The notes beneath the pieces were generated by a model. The model saw only the letters and a program-made list of their open reading frames with translations. It searched no databases and was not told the DNA's origin. A stretch of DNA of 64,000 nt from Verrucomicrobiota bacterium (GTDB lineage: Bacteria > Verrucomicrobiota > Verrucomicrobiia > Limisphaerales > UBA11320), in the NCBI GenBank assembly GCA_016199985.1, contig JACQFQ010000017.1:1-64000 (forward strand), given 5' to 3'. Shown here one piece after another: positions 34,716 to 44,700 of this stretch. The position numbers and the translations under genes are program-made. Position 1 is the stretch's first letter; every line of letters begins with the position of its first letter.

Positions 34716-36155
34716 ATGAACGCATCTTTGCTCAGCTTGGAATGGATGATCCTGGGAGGCGGGTTGGTGTTCCTTCTCCTGGATCTGTGGACCCCCGCCG
34801 GGAAAAAGCGATCGCTCGGGTACGCCGCGGCGGCGCTCGTCGCCGTGACGCTGGTCTGGAGCTTTCGCGTCGACGCCTCCACGCCGCAGCTGGCCTTCAA
34901 CGATGGATACGTGCTCGACGCCCTCGCCTTGTTCTTCAAGCGATTCTTTCTCATCGCGACGATAGGGGTGCTTCTGATGTCGGTGGATTTTGCGGATCAG
35001 TTCCAGGCCGGCATCGGCGAGTATTACAGCCTCATCCTCTTCGCGCTGGGAGGCATGATGCTCGCCGCCTCGGCCAACGATTTCACGATGCTCTTTGTCT
35101 CCATCGAACTGATCACCGTCACCTTCTACGTTCTGACCAGCTTCCTTCGCCACAAGACCCCGTCGCTCGAGGCGGGCATCAAGTACCTGATTCTCGGGGC
35201 GCTCTCCTCCGGCGTGATGGTGTATGGCATCGCCCTTGTGTTCGGGTCCTCGGGGACGATGAAGTTCGGCGAGTTGGCGGAGAAGGCGGCGGGATTGACG
35301 CATCAGAAAGTCTTTCTGATCGGCGCGCTGTTTCTCGTCGCGGGCCTGGCCTTTAAGATTTCCGCGTTTCCGTTCCATGTCTGGACGCCGGATGTGTATG
35401 AAGGGTCCCCTTCGCCGACGACCGCCTTTCTCGCGGTGGGCTCCAAGGCGGCTGGCTTCGTGTTGCTGCTCCGCTTTCTTTTCGTGGCCATGCCTCATGC
35501 CGTGGTCGCGGAGTGGTCGCGCGTTTTGATGGTGATGTCCGGGGTCACGATTCTCTACGGCAATCTCTGCGCGATCCCCCAGAGGAGCCTCAAGCGCCTG
35601 CTCGGATACTCCAGCATTTCAAATGGCGGCTACATGCTCCTGGGAGTGGCGGCGATGAGCCACGAGGGTTCCACAGCGGTGCTCTATTATCTGAGCGGCT
35701 ATCTATTCACGGTCCTCGCGGGATTCCTGGTCATCTCGATTGTGGTGAGGCAGCTCGGAAGCGATGATCTCAAGGCCATCGCGGGGCTTCATCGACGGTC
35801 GCCCTTGCTCGCCACGGCGCTCACCCTCGCGATGGTGTCCTTGGCGGGCGTCCCGCCGCTGGCTGGATTCTTCGGCAAATTCCTGCTGCTCAAATCTGTT
35901 CTGGAGCAGGGCTCGTCCTATTACTGGCTGATGGCCGTGGCGGTCGTGGGGGTGGTGATCTCGATCTCCTACTATCTCGGAGTGGTTCGCGCGATCTATT
36001 GGTCGGATCGGCCGATCGAGCCGAAGGAACTCATTCTGGGCGCCCCGATGCGGATCGCGCTTTATGCCTGCGTGCTGGGCATGCTCTATCTCGGTCTCTT
36101 CCCCAATTTCACGCTGGAGCTCGCCTCGCGGGCGACGGGTGTCCTGAAGTTCTAG
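34716..36155 (+). CDS. nuoN: NADH-quinone oxidoreductase subunit N
   Basis: A 479-residue antiporter-like subunit and last gene of the operon. Conserved parts are F-V-S-I-E-L-I-T-V-T-F-Y-V-L, F-K-I-S-A-F-P-F-H-V-W-T-P-D-V-Y-E-G-S-P-S-P-T-T-A-F and L-K-R-L-L-G-Y-S-S-I-S-N-G-G-Y. ATG 34716 lies 17 bases after the nuoM stop and precedes a typical first helix. Transcription probably ends in the 360-base gap that follows. Confidence 0.96.
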   Translation: MNASLLSLEWMILGGGLVFLLLDLWTPAGKKRSLGYAAAALVAVTLVWSFRVDASTPQLAFNDGYVLDALALFFKRFFLIATIGVLLMSVDFADQFQAGIGEYYSLILFALGGMMLAASANDFTMLFVSIELITVTFYVLTSFLRHKTPSLEAGIKYLILGALSSGVMVYGIALVFGSSGTMKFGELAEKAAGLTHQKVFLIGALFLVAGLAFKISAFPFHVWTPDVYEGSPSPTTAFLAVGSKAAGFVLLLRFLFVAMPHAVVAEWSRVLMVMSGVTILYGNLCAIPQRSLKRLLGYSSISNGGYMLLGVAAMSHEGSTAVLYYLSGYLFTVLAGFLVISIVVRQLGSDDLKAIAGLHRRSPLLATALTLAMVSLAGVPPLAGFFGKFLLLKSVLEQGSSYYWLMAVAVVGVVISISYYLGVVRAIYWSDRPIEPKELILGAPMRIALYACVLGMLYLGLFPNFTLELASRATGVLKF

Positions 36156-36516
36156 GGGACTCGTTGCGCGACCCGCCGCAGGCCGGATGCCTGGGCCTCC
36201 CTCCGCGCGCCAGAAGAGTTCAGCCAAAAACTCGGCGCGTCTCCTGGCCTGGTAGGCGGAGAGGATGGGGCGCGTGATAAGGGCGGCAGGGGTCCTCTGG
36301 CCGGTTTGCCGCCCGCTCAGGCGTTCCGCACCAGCGGGGTCGGGAGGCAGATGCATGTTCCACGTTACATCCGTTTCACTCGTTGTTTTTCCCGACACGC
36401 CTTTTCGGGCGGCAAACCGACCGGAGGATCGATTCAACCTGTTCTGAGAATTTGCTCCGCATCTCTTACAATAAAGATTTCGATCCCCCGGGAACCTGGA
36501 ATACAAGCTCGTGACA
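36156..36516. other. Intergenic region with 14-bp inverted repeat
   Basis: No coding frame I can support. The main structure is a perfect 14-bp inverted repeat, CGGTTTGCCGCCCG at 36302-36315 and its complement at 36406-36419, about 90 bases apart. An AT-rich patch at 36440-36480 before the glycosylase gene may contain its promoter, but I see no well-spaced -35/-10 pair. Confidence 0.5.
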
Positions 36517-37137
36517 ATGATCCGCTGCGCGCAAGCGTCGTCGCCCCCATCGCCGCCCAGGCCGCTGGCGCGCGAGTTCTTCATGGCTCCGACCGAGGTC
36601 GTGGCGTCGCGCCTGCTCGGTCACTTCCTCCTGCGTCGCGTGGACGGGGCTTGGCTGGGCGGTCCGGTTGTGGAGACCGAGGCGTATCTCGAGGAGGATC
36701 CCGCCTGTCACGCGTTCCGTGGAGAAACGGCTCGCAACCGCTCCATGTTCGGTCCTCCAGGCCATGCCTACGTGTATCTGGTCTACGGAATTCACCATTG
36801 CGTCAACGCCGTGTGCCAGCCGGCCGGGCGGGGCGAGGCCGTTTTGATTCGCGCGATCGAACCGTGGTTCGGGAAGGAGAGGCTCCGCGTGAATCGACGG
36901 GTGTCCCAGGACGCGCGGCTTGTCGATGGGCCGGGGAAGATCTGCGCCGCCCTGGCCATTGATCGCGGGCTTGATGGAATCGACCTCTGCGATCCCGGCT
37001 CCCAGCTGATGTTCGCGCAGAATCCCGGCCGCGCACGGTGGCTGGGATCCGAGGAAGCCATCCGCCGGACCCCCCGGATCGGAATCACGCGCGCCGCGGA
37101 TCTTCCTCTCCGGTTTGTTGTGGGAAACCCCGACTAG
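36517..37137 (+). CDS. 3-methyladenine DNA glycosylase (AAG/Mpg family)
   Basis: A 206-residue base-excision repair enzyme that removes alkylated purines. The family core is clear: A-S-R-L-L-G, V-E-T-E-A-Y-L-E-E-D-P-A-C-H-A with the catalytic Glu, R-N-R-S-M-F-G-P-P-G-H-A-Y-V-Y-L-V-Y-G-I-H-H-C-V-N and, later, D-G-P-G-K-I-C-A-A-L. A GTG six bases upstream (36511) is an alternative start. It is a single gene that overlaps the 3' end of the convergent gene by four bases. Confidence 0.95.
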   Translation: MIRCAQASSPPSPPRPLAREFFMAPTEVVASRLLGHFLLRRVDGAWLGGPVVETEAYLEEDPACHAFRGETARNRSMFGPPGHAYVYLVYGIHHCVNAVCQPAGRGEAVLIRAIEPWFGKERLRVNRRVSQDARLVDGPGKICAALAIDRGLDGIDLCDPGSQLMFAQNPGRARWLGSEEAIRRTPRIGITRAADLPLRFVVGNPD

Positions 37138-39503
37138 GGTATCTCGTGGATGGTGTGCATGATCTCCTGCGAGATCGGGGTCCCGTCCGCCGCCTTCAGG
37201 TTGAACTTCAGCGTTTGCTGCATGACAGGCTTTAGGTCCTCGATCCGCACCGTGAGCGTGAGCCCGTCCTGTGAGAGCTTCGCCTCGGTCACGTTGACCG
37301 AGTCGCGGCCTTTCTTCGCCGGATCGGCGACGGAAAACTCCGGCGATCCATAGTGCTCGGCCCGCTCATAGTTCCATCGCTTGGCGCTGAAGTTTTGCAA
37401 ATCCTCCGCCGATTCCCTGGCCAGCGGCTTCGTGAATGTCAGATGAACGCCCGCCTTGTCCACGGACAACGCTCTTACCGAATAGACAGGCTTCCCGGTG
37501 TAGCGAACACGGTCGAAGCCTGTGACGCGTCCCGCGTTGCTTTGCCATTCGCTCAAGCCGCATACGTAAAGCTGTCCATCCTGCTTGTGAAATCTGGCGC
37601 GCATGACGGAGGACGTGAACCGCAGCGGGAACTTCACCACGCCGCCCTGGTGTTTCCCGCCGGGCAGGTCCTGCTTCATCACGAGGAAGAGGCTGGATTG
37701 ACCATAAGACTCGTGAAGCATCTCCTTGCCGAACGGCCCCCATTTATCGCTCGTGACCCAGATCTGGCCGCCACCCGAGTTGTCATAGGATTTTGCGAGC
37801 CAGCAGAGCGGAGGAACGAAGCGGGCCGCGGTTTCCTTGGGAGTGAGGCTGTTGACCACTCCGCAGAATTGCCCCCGCGCGATCCAGTGGATCGGCGTGG
37901 TCGGAACCCACGTCCCTTCGTTGTCGCTTGAGGTGACCTGGCCCTCTGGGCTTACCCCGATGCCATTGGGGGCCCGAAAGCCTGTCGCATACGTCTCCAG
38001 CCGTTTGCCGTCCTTGCTCAGCTTAAACAGGCAGCCCGAATGGGAGCAGACCGTGCCATTGCCCTTCGCCGCCTTCTGATTTCCGAACCCGCCGCCGCCG
38101 CTGTTCACGGGGTTTGCCTTGGCGAAGTAGAAGTTCCCGGCTCGATCGGTTTGAAGATCGAAGAGAAACTCGTGGAATCCCTCCGTGGACATCTGCTGGT
38201 TGTTGAAGTTCTCGTAGAAGTCCGCCTCTCCATCGCCGTTGAGATCCCGATAGCGGGTGATCTGATCGCGTCCGCTCGTGTAGATGACGTCGTTGACGAT
38301 GACCAACCCAAGAGTTTCGTATTGGCCGGAGGCGAATCGACGCCACTCGAGCCTCTCCAGCTTGTCGTCGATGCCGCTGACGATCCAGATGTCGCCGTCA
38401 TGAGTGCACACGGCGGCCCGCTTGCCATCCGCGAAGAAGTCAAATCCGGCGAAGCGCACGCGGCGTTTCCAGGGGTTGTCCGTGGGCGCGGTGAGGGAGT
38501 CGGTGGCGTAAGCCTTGTCGGGCGTAACGCTGGTGTCGAGAACGCCGCGGGTCGTCACGGTCTCAGGCCAGCGACGGGGGCCGCCCTTCCCGAACTCGTC
38601 CATCACGGGGGGCCGCGTCTTGAGCGCGGCGAAAACCTCCTGGGACGCGGAATTCCACAGACAGACGGTGAAGTTGGCGGCCGGCGTGCCTTTGGCGATG
38701 CGGAGCAAGGCGCGCCCTGAGGCGTCGGCGTCGAGTTCCACGCCCTTCGGCGCTCCCGCCAATCCGACGCGGGTGATGTTTGTGCCGGCCGTGAGAACGA
38801 GCGAGCCTTCCTTCTTTGCCCATGAGGCGTCGGATGCTTCGGCGATCAGCGCGGTGAGCGCGACCCTGGCGCGCTGGGTTTTGAAAGTGCGCAGGAAAAC
38901 CGTCTCTCCGGACGCGAAGCGCGCTCCCGGCTCTTCGGCGATCGCCACGCCGTGGACGGTGTAGTTCAAGACCACGTTGGACCCGCTCAGGTGGAGGCCG
39001 TCCCATCGGCACCAGGATTGAGGCAAGGGGCCAAACGGCTCGGGTCTCGGATCCGTGAAACGGCCATTCGCGTCGGCCCACCCCGGACTTTGCGATGTGC
39101 CGAAGGCCTGGACGCCTTGGATCTGCGGGTGCGCGCCATGAGCGCCGTCGAAGGCCACGCCATGGGTCGTGATGAAGCCGCCTGTCCATCCCGCCGCCAT
39201 CCGAAGCAATTCCGTGTCGAATAGGGCGCTGGCGGTGTTGGGCGGCCCCAGATGAATCGCCAGGCCTTTCATGGCCACGTTATTGGAAGGATAGGAGGCT
39301 CCCACGCATGCCCCTTGGAAGGGGAAATCGTCCTGGATCAGTCCGGGTTTCGAGGGTTTGCCCTGCTGGGCTTGCGCGCGCGCGGATGCGCTGGCAAGAG
39401 CGAGGAGGCAAAGGAGAACCACGCGCAGGAGATGACGGCGCTCAACAGGGAACGGGCGTCTCTCCGCGCGCGGATCGGCGAATGGAGCAAAGCGGTTCTT
39501 CAT
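37134..39503 (-). CDS. Secreted DUF6797-type beta-propeller protein
   Basis: A 789-residue exported protein with a basic N-terminus and signal peptide (L-L-R-V-V-L-L-C-L-L-A-L-A-S-A). The first ~330 residues, with N-N-V-A-M-K-G-L-A-I-H and W-T-G-G-F, match the DUF6797 module known from Planctomycetes and Verrucomicrobia. The next ~330 residues look like a six-bladed propeller of the NHL/sorbosone-dehydrogenase type (D-I-W-I-V-S-G-I-D, R-Y-R-D-L-N-G-D-G-E-A-D-F, G-F-R-A-P-N-G-I-G-V-S-P-E-G). The last ~120 residues form a beta-sandwich-like tail. Relatives often end in a cytochrome c domain, but no C-x-x-C-H is present here. The substrate is unknown; polysaccharide or sugar-alcohol breakdown is an inference from relatives. 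Confidence 0.78.
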   Translation of the reverse strand: MKNRFAPFADPRAERRPFPVERRHLLRVVLLCLLALASASARAQAQQGKPSKPGLIQDDFPFQGACVGASYPSNNVAMKGLAIHLGPPNTASALFDTELLRMAAGWTGGFITTHGVAFDGAHGAHPQIQGVQAFGTSQSPGWADANGRFTDPRPEPFGPLPQSWCRWDGLHLSGSNVVLNYTVHGVAIAEEPGARFASGETVFLRTFKTQRARVALTALIAEASDASWAKKEGSLVLTAGTNITRVGLAGAPKGVELDADASGRALLRIAKGTPAANFTVCLWNSASQEVFAALKTRPPVMDEFGKGGPRRWPETVTTRGVLDTSVTPDKAYATDSLTAPTDNPWKRRVRFAGFDFFADGKRAAVCTHDGDIWIVSGIDDKLERLEWRRFASGQYETLGLVIVNDVIYTSGRDQITRYRDLNGDGEADFYENFNNQQMSTEGFHEFLFDLQTDRAGNFYFAKANPVNSGGGGFGNQKAAKGNGTVCSHSGCLFKLSKDGKRLETYATGFRAPNGIGVSPEGQVTSSDNEGTWVPTTPIHWIARGQFCGVVNSLTPKETAARFVPPLCWLAKSYDNSGGGQIWVTSDKWGPFGKEMLHESYGQSSLFLVMKQDLPGGKHQGGVVKFPLRFTSSVMRARFHKQDGQLYVCGLSEWQSNAGRVTGFDRVRYTGKPVYSVRALSVDKAGVHLTFTKPLARESAEDLQNFSAKRWNYERAEHYGSPEFSVADPAKKGRDSVNVTEAKLSQDGLTLTVRIEDLKPVMQQTLKFNLKAADGTPISQEIMHTIHEIP

Positions 39504-39655
39504 CGTGAAGCGTTATTGACCGTTCCGCATCTCCATCTATTCAGGGGGATCCAGGGGCGGCGTGTCCGCGGCGAACGTGGCGCGGGCCTTCGCCAGTGAA
39601 GAGGATTTTTCTACCGACTTTGTCCGATCCTCGCTAGCGTGGCCTCAATTCATCC

Positions 39656-40432
39656 ATGCAACGACAGCATATTCTTCTCGTCAGCGCCGCCGCCATTCTG
39701 CTGCTGTGCTTCGCCCTAAACTCCTCCGCGACGTCGAAAGACTTCCCGCCATCCCCGGGCAAGCCGGGGCGCGGGCATTTCACCCGCACAATCTCCGTCC
39801 GGCAGGATTATCACTACTGCGTTTCCGTCCCGGCGGATTACGCGGCGGATCGCTCCAAACGCTGGCCGTTGATGCTTTTCCTTCACGGCGCCGGAGAGCG
39901 CGGAACGAATCTCGACGCGGTGACCATCCATGGTCCGCCGAAGCTCGTGAAGGAGGGAAAGGATCTTCCCTTTGTCGTGATCAGCCCGCAGTGCCCGACG
40001 GGACAGATTTGGGACGACGCGGCGTTGATCGGGCTCGTGGACGATGCGCTTCGGCGTTATCGGATTGACGAACACAGGGTTTATGTCACGGGACTGAGCA
40101 TGGGAGGGTATGGGACCTGGAGCCTGATCGCCCGCCACCCAGAGCGATTCGCGGCCGCGGCCCCGATCTGCGGCGGCGGAGAGCGCATACGCACCCTGCT
40201 GCTCAGCGATGAGCAAAAGCGGTCGTTGAAGACGATGGGGATTTGGGCGTTCCATGGCGGGAAGGATTCCGTGGTGCCTCTTGAAGAGTCGGAGCGGATG
40301 GTCCAGGCGGTCAAGAAGGCGGGGAACTCCGACGTGAAACTCACGGTGTATCCCGACGCCGACCATGATTCCTGGACCGCGACATACGCGAATCCCGATC
40401 TCTACAAGTGGCTGCTTCAGCACTCGCGCTGA
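39656..40432 (+). CDS. Secreted alpha/beta-hydrolase (esterase / phospholipase-like)
   Basis: A 258-residue hydrolase with a signal peptide (L-L-V-S-A-A-A-I-L-L-L-C-F-A). After the signal comes a single alpha/beta-hydrolase fold: P-L-M-L-F-L-H-G-A-G-E-R-G (oxyanion region), nucleophile Ser in G-L-S-M-G-G-Y-G-T-W, acid in F-H-G-G-K-D-S-V-V-P and His in D-A-D-H-D-S-W. The overall pattern fits the dienelactone-hydrolase/PHB-depolymerase-like group, often annotated as phospholipase or carboxylesterase. The substrate cannot be told. It converges with the SGNH hydrolase gene. Confidence 0.88.
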   Translation: MQRQHILLVSAAAILLLCFALNSSATSKDFPPSPGKPGRGHFTRTISVRQDYHYCVSVPADYAADRSKRWPLMLFLHGAGERGTNLDAVTIHGPPKLVKEGKDLPFVVISPQCPTGQIWDDAALIGLVDDALRRYRIDEHRVYVTGLSMGGYGTWSLIARHPERFAAAAPICGGGERIRTLLLSDEQKRSLKTMGIWAFHGGKDSVVPLEESERMVQAVKKAGNSDVKLTVYPDADHDSWTATYANPDLYKWLLQHSR

Positions 40433-40500
40433 ATGGGGCGGCGGCGGACGTTGCCAGAGCCGCGATGACGACTGGCGGCGCCCCGGGTTCAGAAAGAGGA

Positions 40501-41673
40501 TCAGGGGATTTCGGCGGCGAGAGCCCGGGCAACCTCCTCGTGTCCCAGTGGGGTGAGATGCCCATCGTGCGGGAAGAACAAGGGGCTTGCGCCCGCGCCG
40601 CGAGCGTTCGAGAGCGCCGCGACGAGATTGATGGCGGGAAGCCGCCGAGCCTTCGCCCAGGTCAATAGATTGGCTTCGAGGTAGCGTTGGTATTGTCCCG
40701 AGATCGACGCCGGCTTTTCAATGAGCGAGCGGCCGGGCATGAGGATCAATCCGAAGCGCGCGCCCTGGCTCTCCACCGCGCGGATCGAACGGGCCATCAA
40801 CGCGAAGAACAGGTCGAGGGACTTTCGGTTTCTGTTATCGAGCGCGCCTGAGACATCGGGCGGCGGCAGGAGGTTCTCCGACAAGGCGCGGAAGATGACG
40901 TATCGCCCTTCCGCGATGCGTCGCCAGCTCTGGCGGCTGAAGTCGGCCCCAAGGATCTCTCCTAGAAGGTCGCTTCGTCTCGCGCGCGGGTCCACGGGGT
41001 CGATCGGAACGGGAGTGTTGCGGAGGAGTAGTTCTTCGCCGACCAGTTCGAAGTGCGGCTTCTGCCGGTTCGCCTGCATGGGGTAGGGGTGCAGATTGTC
41101 GACAAGATCGTTCACCAGGCACACCACGACCCACACCTGATCGGGCTTCAACGGCAGCACATCGCGCTCGATCATCAGGGCCTCCTGGTCCGTGCTGAAG
41201 CCGGGAATGCCGCAGTTGATGAACGCGGCATTCGTGGCTCGTTGGTGGTTGAGCAGGCTGGTGAAGGTTTGCGAATCGTTTACGCCGAGCCCGAAGGTGA
41301 AGCTGTCCCCCACGAAGGCATGGAGCTTCCCGGCGCGAGCCGCCGCCGGGCTCCATCCGCCGGCGCGAAAGCCGGTCTCGTCGATGTGGTAGAGGGCTTG
41401 ATAATCATGGTGCGCGTGGCGGCCTTCGGATCGTGGCGCGAGAGCCCAGCCGAGCAGGGGATCGTGTCGAATGAGTCCCGCGTCGAGCCGGTCGCTTTGG
41501 CGGATGGAAGCCTCGCGTTTTCGGAGGAACGCCTCCACTCCGCCGAGCGCGACGAGCGCGAATCCAAAGGCCATCCCCGCGCTCGCCAATCGGAACAGCC
41601 AAGCGCGCCGTGGACCGCGACTTTGAGGCGGGGGCGGCGGATCGGCGGCGGCGCTCTTCGCGGAATCGGACAT
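40501..41673 (-). CDS. Membrane-anchored SGNH-family hydrolase
   Basis: A 390-residue protein with a Pro-rich cytoplasmic start, one membrane helix (about 34-52) and an extracytoplasmic SGNH hydrolase domain. Blocks: F-V-G-D-S-F-T-F-G with the catalytic Ser, C-G-I-P-G-F, the Asn in L-V-N-D-L, and the D-G-H-L-T-P-L-G-H block with Asp and His. Such proteins often add or remove O-acetyl groups on exopolysaccharides, which would fit the adjacent exosortase/Prs locus; this is inference from location. ATG 41673 is preferred; 41709 is an alternative. Confidence 0.82.
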   Translation of the reverse strand: MSDSAKSAAADPPPPPQSRGPRRAWLFRLASAGMAFGFALVALGGVEAFLRKREASIRQSDRLDAGLIRHDPLLGWALAPRSEGRHAHHDYQALYHIDETGFRAGGWSPAAARAGKLHAFVGDSFTFGLGVNDSQTFTSLLNHQRATNAAFINCGIPGFSTDQEALMIERDVLPLKPDQVWVVVCLVNDLVDNLHPYPMQANRQKPHFELVGEELLLRNTPVPIDPVDPRARRSDLLGEILGADFSRQSWRRIAEGRYVIFRALSENLLPPPDVSGALDNRNRKSLDLFFALMARSIRAVESQGARFGLILMPGRSLIEKPASISGQYQRYLEANLLTWAKARRLPAINLVAALSNARGAGASPLFFPHDGHLTPLGHEEVARALAAEIP

Positions 41674-41754
41674 CGACGTCAGAGTGAACGCGGGGTTCGT
41701 CGGGCTCAAGGCTCGAAAAGCCTCGGACCGTCGAAAGCGGATCGAACACGCCCG

Positions 41755-44700
41755 CTAGCGAGGAGGCAGCTGCGACAGGATCTTCCGGGCGTCCTGCGCC
41801 GCAGGATCCTTCAATCCGCCGGCGAGAGCCTTCTCGAGGGAGGCTTTGGCTTTCGCGGGATCCTTCAGCTGGAAATAGGTCGCGCCGAGATAGTAGGCAA
41901 TGTCCAGGTCCTGGGGTCGTCGCCCGGAGGCTTCCTGCAGAAAGACAAGACCCCCGGCGAATTCCTTCTTGCGATAGCTCAGCTTGCCCAGCGCGAGGAG
42001 GAGATCCGGATCGCCCTGGAATGTGTCGCGCGCCTTCAGCGCCAGCTCCATGGCGCGCGCCTCCTGCTGCGGGATGTCCGCGTAGAGCAGGCCCAGCTGA
42101 CGTTGGGCGAGGGCAAAGGCGGGGAACTTGCGAAGGATGCGCTCATACGACTGGGCGGCGTCCTCGGCTCGGCCACGGCTGAGTTGCAGGGCCGCGTTCG
42201 CCATCAAGCCGGGAACATGGTCGGGATCGGAGGCCAGGAGCTGGGCGATTTTGGTCTCGAGCGGAGGGAGGCTCTTGAGGTCTCGATAGGCGGCGACCAT
42301 GGAGAGAAACCACTGGGCGGCGACTCCGTGCGCGGACTTGGCGTCCAGGGCGAGGGCGCGCTGCATGAGTCCGACGGATTCGGCTTCCCGTCCGAGAGCG
42401 TAAGCCGCCCACGCGAAATCGTGGAGCACGTTCTGGCGATTGCCGAGGATCGCGGAGCTTTCCTTCAACAGGGTGTAGCTTTGGGCGAAGTCGCCGGCTT
42501 CGTAAGACATCTTCCCCGCGATGGCCTTGACCTCGACATCCTGGGGCGCGAGCTCGCGCGCCTTGTCGATGAGCTCTTTGGCCTTGGCGCGATCCTTGAG
42601 CGGGCCGACATTCAGCCGCGCGAGCCCTCTCAGCGCGGGGACGTATTGCGGGTTCGCGGCAATCACCGCCTGATATCCGCGCGCGGCCGCGTCAAAGGTC
42701 CCCTGTGTTTCCTGAAGCTCGGCGATTCGATATTGAACCAGCACGTCATCCGGGCTGGTTTTCAACAGTTGCTGAAGCTCCGCGATGCTGGAGGCGGCCG
42801 CGGTGTTCAGAAGCTTGGAATGAAGCTGCGCGTCGTCCTTCCAGGCCGCTGGGGTTGGATCCTTCCCCGACAGCGCGGTTTGGAAAGCGGCCTTCGCCTC
42901 ATTCTCCTGTCCGAGCATGTAATGCACCATGCCCAGGTGGTAGAACACCTCATCCAGGCGATGTTTCGTGGAACTCTGCCGTATCAGGGGAAGCGCCTCG
43001 GCGTACCGCTTCTGACGGAAGAGAATCCATCCCAGCGTGTCGGCGATGAACGGGTCCTCGGGCTGCGCGTTGCGCGCTTTCTGCGCCATCTCGTAGCCCT
43101 TGCCCAATTGGCCCGGGATGTCGGCGTAGAGCACAGCCAGGTTATTCAGGGCGGGCACCAGAAGAGGGTTGATGGCGAGCAGGCCTTCGTAGATCTGGCG
43201 CGCTTTGGAGATTTCCTTCTTTTCGCTATAGAGCATGCCCAGCAGCATGCCCGCCTGCTCTTCCCGCGGATTCTTCGCGACGAGAGCCTGCAGCTGGGCG
43301 ATCGCCTTGTCCTGCTGTTTGGATTCCGAGTAGACCCGGGCGAGCATGTAGTAGGGCGCGCTCGCGTTCGCGTCGGCCGCGATGGCCTTCTGCAGCGCCG
43401 CCTCGGCCTGGTCATAGGCGCGTTGAGCCAGATGGATGCGACCTTCCAGCAGCAGGCTTCCCGCGCCCTTGCGCGCTTCCGGCGACTGCGCCTCGATCAG
43501 GCCCATCGCGCGCGCGTAGCTCTTTTCCGTGAGCTCGATGTCAACGAGTTGGTACAGGGCGGCCAATTCCTTCGGCGCCAAGGCGCGCGCTTTTTCGAAG
43601 GCCGCGCGCGCCTCCTTGAGCTTGTCGGCCTGTCGGAACGCGATCCCCATGGCGAACCAAGGACGCTCGCTGTTCGGATGCGATTGCGCGAGGGAGCGGC
43701 AGGTTTTAATGGCGTCCTCGGCTCGTCCCTCGGCGAGCTGAATTTCGGTGAGCAGCAGCATCACCCCCATGTGTTCGGGGAGGGCTCGCGCGAGCGGGGT
43801 GAGGGTGGCCGCGGCCTTGGCGGGTTCCCCTCGGCGCAAGTCCAGCTGCCCCTTCAGCATCACGGCGTCGATGAACATCGGATCCAGGCCCACCGCTTGT
43901 TCGAGGGCTGTGTTGGCCTGGGCCACTTTCTTATCCAGCAGATAGGCGACTCCCAACTGATACTTGACCTTCGGGTGCGGGGAGAAGGACCGGTCGAGCC
44001 TTTCCAGCACCTCCTGGGCCTTGCCGTATTGCTGCATCGCCAGGTGGGCCTCGGCGCGCAGGATCTCGGCGTCAAAGTTGATCGCGTCGATTCTCAGTAT
44101 CTCCTCCACAAGGCGCAGGGCGTCCTCGTTCCTCTTCTCGGCGAGAGCGATTCGGGCTTTGAGCCGCTTCGCGGTGAGAAAATCGGGCGCCTTTCCGAGG
44201 ATCTCGTCCAGCGCCTTCTTGGCGTCGTCGGCCTTCCCTTTACGGAGGAGGAGCTCGACGAGGTTGAGGCGGTCCGGGGATCGCGGGGCGGCGATTTCGT
44301 AAGCCACCTTCATCTCCTGCTCCGCCTCAGCGGCCCCGTTTGTTCTCGTCAGCATGAGGTTGCCCAACGCGGCGTGCGCGGCGGCGTATTTGGGATCCAT
44401 GGCGATCGCCTTCCGGATTTCCGCTTCGGCTTTGACCAGGTCCGATCCCACGAACAACAGGTTCGCCGACGCGAGATGAAGCGCGGCGTTGTCGCCGGTT
44501 CGTTGGCGAAGCTGATCGAGCCGCTGCTGGGCGTCGCCCCTGAACTTTTCGGCGCGCGAGGTGAAGGCGAGCAGCTCAATCGCTTCGGTGTTGGTGGGAG
44601 AGGTCTCCAGGATGGAGATCGCCTCGGCGCGGGCCTTGAGGATGGAGGTGGTTTCGAACAGCGCCCGCGCGAGGTGGGTTCGAACGACGAGATCCGACGG

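Noticed and set aside
36452..36472. TTGCTC...TACAAT as promoter of the glycosylase gene
   Set aside because: The spacer is only nine bases, far from the ~17 needed.
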